DNA of 64,000 nucleotides from Actinomadura syzygii (GTDB lineage Bacteria > Actinomycetota > Actinomycetes > Streptosporangiales > Streptosporangiaceae): positions 310,001-374,000 of the forward strand of contig NZ_VSFF01000002.1 of the NCBI RefSeq assembly GCF_008085905.1, in the 5' to 3' direction. A model generated the notes under the pieces. The model searched no databases, was not told where the DNA came from, and was given only the letters and a program-made list of their open reading frames with translations. The position numbers and the translations under genes are program-made. Every line of letters begins with the position of its first letter. Position 1 is the stretch's first letter. This document shows, piece by piece, positions 34,801 to 64,000 of the stretch.

Positions 34801-36199
34801 ACGTCCGCGTCGGGCGCCTGTTCGAGGATGACGTGGGCGTTGGTGCCGCTGATCCCGAACGAGGAGATCCCGGCGCGGCGAGGGTGACCGTAGTCGGGCC
34901 AGGCCGTCGCCTCGGTCAGCAGGCCGACCGCGCCGGACTCCCAGTCGACGTGCGGTGAAGGTGCGTCGATGTGCAGGCTCTTCGGCAGGACGCCGTGCCG
35001 CATCGCCTCGACCATCTTGATGACCCCGGCGACCCCGGCCGCCGCCTGGGCGTGCCCGATGTTCGATTTGATCGACCCGAGTAGCAGCGGCTGATCGGCG
35101 GCCCGTTCCTGCCCGTAGGTGGCGAGGAGCGCCTGCGCCTCGATCGGGTCGCCGAGGATCGTCCCGGTGCCGTGGGCTTCGACGGCGTCCACCTGGTCGG
35201 CGGTGAGTCCGGCGTTGGCGAGCGCGGCCCGGATCACCCGCTGTTGCGACGGCCCGTTCGGCGCGGTGAGGCCGTTGCTCGCGCCGTCCTGGTTGACGGC
35301 CGTCCCGCGGATCACGGCCAGCACGCGGTGGCCGTTGGCGACGGCGTCCGACAGCCGCTCCAGGAGCAGCACGCCGGCGCCCTCGGCCCAGCCCGCCCCG
35401 TCGGCGGCGGCGGCGAACGACTTGCACCGCCCGTCCGGGGCCATTCCGCGCTGGCGGCTGAACTCCACGAAGAGCATCGGCGTCGACATCACGGTCGCGC
35501 CGCCCGCGAGCGCCAGCCCGCACTCGCCGTTCCGCAGCGCGAGCGCGGCGAGGTGGATGGCGACGAGCGACGACGAGCACGCCGTGTCGACGGTGACGGC
35601 CGGTCCCTCAAGGCCCAGCGTGTACGACACGCGCCCGGACGCGATGCTGCCCGCGCTGCCGTTGCCGAGGAGCCCCTCGTGCTCCGGACGGGTCCGCCCC
35701 ATGAGGCGGGCGCCGTAGTCCCCGTACATGAACCCGGCGAAGACGCCCGTGTCGCTGCCGCGCAGCGCGTCGGCGGAGATGCCCGCGCGCTCGATCGCCT
35801 CCCAGGCGGCCTCCAGCATCAGCCGCTGCTGCGGGTCGATCGTCTGCGCCTCGCGCGGGCTGATCCCGAAGAACTCGGGGTCGAACTCGGCGGCGTCGTA
35901 GAGGAAGCCGCCCTCCCGCGCGTACGAGGTGCCGGGGTGGTCGGGGTCCGGGTGGTAGAGCGCGGCGACGTCCCAGCCCCGGTCGGCGGGGAACGCCGAG
36001 ACCGCGTCGGTCTCGGACGCGGTGAGCCGCCACAGGTCCGCGGGGGAGCGGACCCCGCCCGGGAACCGGCAGCTCGCGCCGACGATCGCGATGGGCTCGC
36101 GGCCCGCCGCCTCGGCCTCGGCGAGCCGCTGCCGGGTCTTGTGCAGGTCGGCCGTGACCCACTTGAGGTAGTCGACGAGCTTCTCTTCGCTGGCGTTGG

Positions 36200-36203
<4 letters not shown>
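31860..36203 (-). CDS. Terminal PKS module: KS-AT-KR(inactive)-ACP, no thioesterase
   Basis: A 1447-aa monomodule. An N-terminal coiled-coil docking helix ([20 protein letters not shown]), KS Cys209, AT with GHSLGE (Ser648) and AFHSS for malonyl-CoA, then from about residue 900 to 1335 a KR-like region with no NADPH glycine motif (it reads SGADTPVRE) and no catalytic Tyr/Asn pair. The ACP site is LGMSSF, with Ser1393 aligned to the phosphopantetheine serine and the usual Asp replaced by Ser. There is no TE and no C-terminal docking domain. It should therefore leave an unreduced beta-keto thioester with a free CH2, as needed for ring closure with glyceryl-ACP. The start at 36203 overlaps the previous PKS stop in an ATGA; upstream in-frame sequence is only the shadow of that gene. 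Confidence 0.93.
33760..34510 (-). repeat. Malonyl-AT repeat block, copy in the terminal module
   Basis: The AT core resembles those at about 45400-46160, 56060-56825 and 61115-61890, with long conserved runs. This is the most diverged of the four copies. Confidence 0.7.
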
Positions 36204-47818
<11,615 letters not shown>

Positions 47819-47848
47819 GCCTGGCGTCGCCTCCTGGAAACGGACATC

Positions 47849-50800
47849 TCAGTCGTGGGACACACCGAGCTCGTTGTCGAGCACGTCGAACAGTTCGGCG
47901 TCGGACGCCGTGTCGAGATCGCCGCCGGCCGCCGGGTCGCCCGCGGGGCCGCCCGCCGCCGGGACGTCGCCGACCTTCCACAGCAGCGCGCGGAGCCGGT
48001 TGGCGATCCGGGTGCGGGCCCCGGCGTCCGGCGCGGCGTCCCGGAGGGCGCCGTCGAGCCGGTCGATCTCCGTGATCAGCCGGTCGGCCGGGTCGGCGCC
48101 CGCCGGGGCGAGCTCCGCCGCGAGGTGCTCGGCCAGCGCCGCCGAGCTGGGGAAGTCGAAGACGACCGTGACCGGGAGCTGGAGGCCGCTGGCGGCGTTG
48201 ACCTGGTTGCGGAACCGGACGGCCGTGAGCGAGTCGAAGCCGAGGTCCTTGAACGCGCGGTCCGGGGCGATCGCGTCGGCGGACGCGTGCCCGAGGACGG
48301 TCGCCGCGTGCGACCGGACGAGGTCGAGCAGCACCGGGCCGCGCTCGTCCGCCGGGAGGGCGGCGAGCCGCGCGGCGAGCGGCGGCCCGGACCGGTCGGC
48401 GCGCCGCGCCGGAGTCCGGACGAGCCCGCGCAGCACCGGCGGCAGCATCCCGTCGGCGGCCTGTTCGTGCAGCGCGGACGGGTCGAGCCCCAGCGGGACG
48501 AGCAGCGGCCGGCCGCCCCGCAGCCCCCGGTCGAACAGTCCGAGGGCCTCCTGCGTGCCGAGCGGGACGATCCCGCTGCCGGAGAGCCGGGCGAGGTCGG
48601 CGTCGCCGAGCCCGCCGGTCATGCCGCTCGCCGTGGCCCACAGGCCCCAGGCGAGCGAGGCGGCGGGCCGCCCGGCGGCGTGCCGGTGGGCGGCGAGCGC
48701 GTCGAGGAACGCGTTCGCGGCGGCGTAGTTGGCCTGCCCCGGGTTCCCGAGGACGCCCGCCGCGGACGAGAACAGGACGAACGCGTCCAGGTCGGGGAGC
48801 AGCTCGTGCAGGTTCCACGCCGCGTCGACCTTAGGCCGCAGCACCCGGTGGACCTGCTCGGGCGTCAGCGAGCCGACGGTGGCGTCGGCCAGGACGCCGG
48901 CGGTGTGCACGACCGCGCGCACCGGATGCTCGGCGAGCAGCGCGGCGAGCGCGTCGCGGTCGGCGGCGTCGCACGCCGCCACGGTGACGTCCACGTCGGC
49001 GGGGAGGTCGTCCAGCTCGTCCAGTCCCTCGGCGGCGGGGCCGCGGCGGCTGATCAGCAGCAGCCGCCGGACACCGTGCTCGGCGACCAGCCGCCGGGCG
49101 ACGAGGCGGCCGAGCGTGCCGGTGCCGCCGGTGATCAGGACGGTCCCGTCCGGGTCGAGGGCGATCTCGCCGTCCGTCCCGGAACCCGCCGGGACGAGGC
49201 GCGGCGCGTACAGGAGCCCGTCCCGGACCGCGAGCTGCGGTTCGCCCGTGGCGACGGCCGCCGCGACGTCGGCCGAGTCGTCGTCCACGTCGACGATCTG
49301 GACGCGCCCCGGGTTCTCGGTCTGCGCCGACCGGACGAGCCCCCAGACGGCGGCGGCCGGAAGGTCGCGGACGTCCTCGCCGGGACGGGCCGCGACCGCG
49401 CCGCGCGTGACGACGACCAGCGGCGAGTCGAGCGCCTGGAGCCGTGCGAGGACGTCCTCGACGGCGGTGTGCGCCCCGGCCGCCGGATCGTTGGCCCCGG
49501 TGTCGACGGTCAGCGTCTCGTAGGCGACGTCGTTCGCCGCCGCCGCCGCGACCGGCTGCCATTCCAGCCGGTACAGCGGGTCGCGGCCGCCGCGCAGCCG
49601 TCCCGTGTCGAGCGGCGCCAGCTCGACGGACGCGGCGGCGACCGGCGCGCCCGACTCGTCGGCGACGGTGACCTCCACCGCGTCCGGTCCGGGGACGAGC
49701 CGGGCCCGTAGCCGGGACGCGCCGGGCGCCGCCAGCGTCAGCCGCGACCACCGGGACGGCGCCCGGACCCCGCCGTCGTCGCCGAGCAGCACCGGCTGGA
49801 GGACCGCGTCGAGCAGCGCCGGGTGGACGCCGTATCCGCCGACGTCGGTGCCGTCCGGCAGGTCGAGTTCCGCGAAGACCTCGCCGTCCCGCCGCCAGGC
49901 GGCCCGCACTCCCTGGAAGACGGGTCCGTGGGCGAGGCCCGCGCGGAGCATCCGCCCGTACAGGCCGTCGACGTCGACGGGCTCCGCGCCCTGCGGCGGC
50001 CACTCCGCCAAGCCGTCGTCGAGCGTTCGCCTGGCGCCGAGCGTGCCGCTGGCGTGCTCGACCCATTCGGCGGCCATGCCGTCGTCGTCCGGCCGGGCGT
50101 AGACGGCGACGGCGCCGTCCCGAACGGTGACGTTGAGCCGGACGCCGCCGCGCGCGGGCAGCACCAGCGGGGCGTGCACCGTCAGCTCCTCGACCCCGCC
50201 GAAACCGGTGTGCGCGGCGGCGTGCAGGGCCAGTTCGGCGAAGGCGGCACCCGGCAGGACGACGGCGTCCCGTACGGAGTGCTCGCCCGCCCACGGGAGC
50301 CCGTCGGCGGAGACGCGGCCGCTGAACACGTGCCCGCCGGTCGGCAGGTCCGCGACCGCGCCGAGCAGCGGATGCCCGGCGGGCTCCAGCCCGAGCCCGG
50401 CCGCGTCGCGCGCGGCGGCGGAGCCGTCCAGCCAGAAGGAGCGGTGCTGGAACGCGTAGGTGGGCAGCGGGACGCGGCGCGCCGCCGTCCCCGCGTGCCA
50501 GGCCGCCCAGTCGACGTCGGCGCCGCCCGTGTGCGCGTGCGCGAGGGACGCGAGGAACCGGCGCGGTCCGCCGTCGTCGCGGCGCAGCGACTCGACGACC
50601 ACGCCGTCGTCGCCGAGCGTCTCGGCGGTCGCGCCGGTGAGGATCGGGTGCGGGCTCGCCTCCACGTACAGGCGGTGCCCGTCCGCGCGCAGCGCCTGGA
50701 CGGCCCGCTGGTACTGGACGGTCCCGCGCAGGTTGTCGTACCAGTACTCGGTGCCGAGCGCGGCCGTGTCGTCCAGCCGCCCGCCGGTCAGAGACGAGTA

Positions 50801-53185
50801 GAACGCGATCTCGGCGGTGCGCGGCGCGATCCCGGCCAGCAGGTCGAGGATCTCGGCGCGGATCTCCTCCATCTGGTGCGAGTGGGACGCGTAGTCGACC
50901 GGGATCGCCTTCGCGCGGACGCCCTCGTCCCGGTACGTCTCGACGAGGGCGAGCACGGCGTCCCGGTCGCCGGACACCACCGTCGCGGACGGCCCGTTGA
51001 CGGCGGCGACGCTGACGCGCCCGTTCAGCCGCTTCTCGACGTCCCGCGAGGGCAGCGGGACCGACGCCATCGTGCCCCGCCCGTCCCGTCCGGCGAGCCC
51101 GGCGATCGCCCGGCCGCGCAGCGCGGCGACGGCGGCGGCGTCGTCCAGGGACAGCGCCCCGCACACGTACGCGGCGGCGATCTCGCCCTGCGAGTGCCCG
51201 GCGACGGCGTCCGGCCGGACGCCGAGCGACTCCCACAGCCGGGCCAGCGACGTCATCAGCGCGAACAGCGCGGGCTGGACGACGTCGACGCGGTCGAGCG
51301 TGGGCGCGCCGGGCGCCTGCCGCAGGACGTCGTGCAGCGACCAGTCGACGTGCGGGGCGAGCGCGTCCGCGCACGCGTCCAGGTGCTCGCGGAACACGGC
51401 GGACTCCGCCATCAGCTCGACGCCCATGCCCGCCCACTGCGCGCCCTGGCCGGGGAAGACGAACGCGACCCTGCCGTCCGCCCGGCCGTCCGCGCCGCTC
51501 CGCGGCTCGCGCACCAGCTCGGCGGCGGGCTCGCCGCCGACCAGCGCGGCGAGTCCGCGCTCCAGGGCGGCCCGGTCGTCGGCGACGACGGCGGCGCGGT
51601 GCTCGAAGTGCGTCCGCGCGGTGGCGAGGGTGAGGCCGACGTCCGCCGGGTCGAGGCCGGGGTCGTCGCGGAGCCGGGCGCGCAGCCGCTCGGCCTGGGC
51701 GCGCAGCGCGGTCTCGTCCCGGCCGGACACGAGCCACGCGGTCGGCCGCGCCGGGCCGGGTTCCGCCGGTTCCTCCGCGTCTTCCTCCGCGTCGGGGACG
51801 TGTTCGAGGACGATGTGCGCGTTCGTCCCGCTGATCCCGAACGACGACACCGCCGCCCGCCGGGGCCGGTCGGCGTCCGGCCACGGGGTCGTCTCGGTGA
51901 GCAGGCTGACCGCGCCGGACGTCCAGTCGACGTGCGGGGTCGGCTCGTCCACGTGCAGCGTCTTCGGGAGGACGCCGTGCCGCATCGCCTCGACCATCTT
52001 GATGATCCCGGCGACGCCCGCCGCGGCCTGGGTGTGGCCGATGTTCGACTTGACCGACCCGAGCCGCAGCGGCCGGTCGGCGGGACGCTCCCGCCCGTAG
52101 GTCGCGAGGAGCGCCTGCGCCTCGATCGGGTCGCCGAGCGTCGTCCCGGTGCCGTGGGCCTCGACGGCGTCGACGTCGTCCGGTGCGAGCCCGGCGCCGG
52201 CGAGCGCGGCGCGGATCACCCGCTGCTGGGACGGCCCGTTCGGCGCGGTGAGGCCGTTGCTCGCGCCGTCCTGGTTCACCGCCGAGCCGCGGATCACCGC
52301 GAGCACCGGGTGCCCGTTGCGGCGCGCGGTCGAGAGCCGCTCCAGCAGGACGAGCCCCGCGCCCTCGCCCCACGCGACGCCGTCGGCGGACGCGGCGAAC
52401 GACTTGCTCCGCCCGTCGGGGGCGAGGCCGCGCTGGCGGCTGAACTCCACGAACGTCGTCGGCGTCGCCATGACGGTCACGCCGCCCGCCATCGCGAGCT
52501 CGCAGTCGCCGTCGCGCAGCGACTGGCAGGCCAGGTGGACGGCGAGCAGGGACGACGAGCACGCCGTGTCCACTGACACCGCCGGGCCTTCGAGCCCCAG
52601 CGTGTACGCGACCCGGCCGGACGCGACGCTGTACGAGCTGCCCGTCCCGACGTAGCCCTCGAAGCCGTCCGGGACGCGGCCGTAGAGCCGCGCGCCGTAG
52701 TCCCCGTACATGATCCCGGTGAAGACGCCCGTCCGGCTGCCGCGCAGGTCGCCGGGGACGATGCCCGCGCCCTCCAGCGCCTCCCACGCGACCTCCAGCA
52801 GGAGCCGCTGCTGCGGGTCGATCGTCATGGCCTCGCGCGGGCTGATGCCGAAGAAGTCGGCGTCGAACCGGTCGGCGGGGTGCAGGAACCCGCCCTCCCG
52901 GACGTAGCTCTTGCCCTGCTTCTCCGGGTCGGAGTCGAACAGCCCGTCGAGGTCCCAGCCGCGTCCGGTGGGGAACTCGGAGATCGCGTCCACGCCGTCC
53001 GCGACGAGCCGCCACAGCCCGGCCGGGGACGCGACCCCGCCGGGGAAGCGGCACGCCGTTCCGACGATCGCCACCGGCTCGGCGGCCGCGTCGGCGGCCC
53101 GCCGCCGCTCCGCCTTCAGGTGCTCGTTCTCCAGCAGCGCCGCGCGCAGCGCCGCCACGACCTTGCCGTCGGGGGACGTGCTCAT
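47849..53185 (-). CDS. Monomodular PKS: KS-AT-DH(probably inactive)-KR-ACP
   Basis: A 1778-aa module. The N-terminal docking helix is of a different type from the other PKSs here ([19 protein letters not shown]), matching the C-terminal [11 protein letters not shown] docking segment of the preceding gene. KS Cys209; AT Ser665 in GHSQG with YASH for methylmalonyl-CoA; KR of B type (LAD, Tyr1487); ACP Ser1652; C-terminal docking [12 protein letters not shown] and [11 protein letters not shown]. The DH keeps His969 and Asp in [10 protein letters not shown] but has Asp973 for Gly, HGPVFQG for YGPAFQG, and lacks the LPFSWSGV segment found in the other DH domains. I read it as non-functional, so this module would leave a beta-hydroxyl. 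The start at 53185 is preceded by GGAGCTGG; it lies 46 bp after the upstream PKS stop. Confidence 0.94.
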   Translation of the reverse strand: MSTSPDGKVVAALRAALLENEHLKAERRRAADAAAEPVAIVGTACRFPGGVASPAGLWRLVADGVDAISEFPTGRGWDLDGLFDSDPEKQGKSYVREGGFLHPADRFDADFFGISPREAMTIDPQQRLLLEVAWEALEGAGIVPGDLRGSRTGVFTGIMYGDYGARLYGRVPDGFEGYVGTGSSYSVASGRVAYTLGLEGPAVSVDTACSSSLLAVHLACQSLRDGDCELAMAGGVTVMATPTTFVEFSRQRGLAPDGRSKSFAASADGVAWGEGAGLVLLERLSTARRNGHPVLAVIRGSAVNQDGASNGLTAPNGPSQQRVIRAALAGAGLAPDDVDAVEAHGTGTTLGDPIEAQALLATYGRERPADRPLRLGSVKSNIGHTQAAAGVAGIIKMVEAMRHGVLPKTLHVDEPTPHVDWTSGAVSLLTETTPWPDADRPRRAAVSSFGISGTNAHIVLEHVPDAEEDAEEPAEPGPARPTAWLVSGRDETALRAQAERLRARLRDDPGLDPADVGLTLATARTHFEHRAAVVADDRAALERGLAALVGGEPAAELVREPRSGADGRADGRVAFVFPGQGAQWAGMGVELMAESAVFREHLDACADALAPHVDWSLHDVLRQAPGAPTLDRVDVVQPALFALMTSLARLWESLGVRPDAVAGHSQGEIAAAYVCGALSLDDAAAVAALRGRAIAGLAGRDGRGTMASVPLPSRDVEKRLNGRVSVAAVNGPSATVVSGDRDAVLALVETYRDEGVRAKAIPVDYASHSHQMEEIRAEILDLLAGIAPRTAEIAFYSSLTGGRLDDTAALGTEYWYDNLRGTVQYQRAVQALRADGHRLYVEASPHPILTGATAETLGDDGVVVESLRRDDGGPRRFLASLAHAHTGGADVDWAAWHAGTAARRVPLPTYAFQHRSFWLDGSAAARDAAGLGLEPAGHPLLGAVADLPTGGHVFSGRVSADGLPWAGEHSVRDAVVLPGAAFAELALHAAAHTGFGGVEELTVHAPLVLPARGGVRLNVTVRDGAVAVYARPDDDGMAAEWVEHASGTLGARRTLDDGLAEWPPQGAEPVDVDGLYGRMLRAGLAHGPVFQGVRAAWRRDGEVFAELDLPDGTDVGGYGVHPALLDAVLQPVLLGDDGGVRAPSRWSRLTLAAPGASRLRARLVPGPDAVEVTVADESGAPVAAASVELAPLDTGRLRGGRDPLYRLEWQPVAAAAANDVAYETLTVDTGANDPAAGAHTAVEDVLARLQALDSPLVVVTRGAVAARPGEDVRDLPAAAVWGLVRSAQTENPGRVQIVDVDDDSADVAAAVATGEPQLAVRDGLLYAPRLVPAGSGTDGEIALDPDGTVLITGGTGTLGRLVARRLVAEHGVRRLLLISRRGPAAEGLDELDDLPADVDVTVAACDAADRDALAALLAEHPVRAVVHTAGVLADATVGSLTPEQVHRVLRPKVDAAWNLHELLPDLDAFVLFSSAAGVLGNPGQANYAAANAFLDALAAHRHAAGRPAASLAWGLWATASGMTGGLGDADLARLSGSGIVPLGTQEALGLFDRGLRGGRPLLVPLGLDPSALHEQAADGMLPPVLRGLVRTPARRADRSGPPLAARLAALPADERGPVLLDLVRSHAATVLGHASADAIAPDRAFKDLGFDSLTAVRFRNQVNAASGLQLPVTVVFDFPSSAALAEHLAAELAPAGADPADRLITEIDRLDGALRDAAPDAGARTRIANRLRALLWKVGDVPAAGGPAGDPAAGGDLDTASDAELFDVLDNELGVSHD

Positions 53186-53231
53186 CGCCAGCTCCGTGTT
53201 CTGTGCGCCGTCGTCATGTCTCGATCCGTGG

Positions 53232-64000
<10,769 letters not shown>

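Overview
This is a very GC-rich actinobacterial window. The codon style, the DUF5988-type small protein and the SARP and LAL regulators fit a filamentous actinomycete, possibly an Actinomadura-like one, though the genus is a guess. It is almost entirely one type I modular polyketide gene cluster. Five genes in a row (4829-9969) form the complete set for tetronate ring formation and for acetylation/elimination to an exocyclic methylene. The product is therefore most probably a tetronate, and the domain order points to the spirotetronate class.

Layout. 1-2465 (minus): N-terminal 821 codons of a large ATP-binding LuxR-family (LAL) regulator that runs off the left edge. 2466-2921: divergent promoter region. 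2922-4749 (plus): DUF5988-like small protein, type II thioesterase and SARP regulator. 4765-4798: hairpin between converging genes. 28663 down to 4829 (minus): one operon holding a 6213-aa PKS (KSQ loading module plus three extension modules), then KASIII-like enzyme, FkbH-like glyceryl enzyme, stand-alone ACP, E2-like acyltransferase and alpha/beta hydrolase. 28664-28854: divergent promoter. 28855-30305 (plus): cytochrome P450 and its ferredoxin. 30357-30393: perfect 18-bp palindrome between converging genes. 64000 down to 30403 (minus): a second operon with a PKS gene cut by the right edge, a monomodular PKS, a bimodular PKS, a terminal monomodule and a PheA/TfdB-type FAD enzyme.

How it works together. 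The 6213-aa PKS decarboxylates methylmalonate to a propionyl starter (Gln replaces the KS Cys) and makes a conjugated, methyl-branched polyene. The third extension module has no AT domain. Later modules (partly off-window) finish the chain. Near the end two malonyl DH-KR modules make a diene, the next module probably leaves a hydroxyl, the next is fully reducing, and the next uses a TAGH-type (ethylmalonyl-like) AT. The last module is malonyl-specific with a dead KR, so it leaves a beta-keto thioester; it has no thioesterase and no C-terminal docking domain. That is the substrate expected for condensation with glyceryl-ACP. The order predicts a four-atom tether between a branched dienophile and a diene, which would give a decalin, and the FAD enzyme next to the last module is a candidate for that [4+2] step. 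No small beta-barrel spirocyclase, sugar genes or crotonyl-CoA carboxylase/reductase are visible; they would have to lie outside the window.
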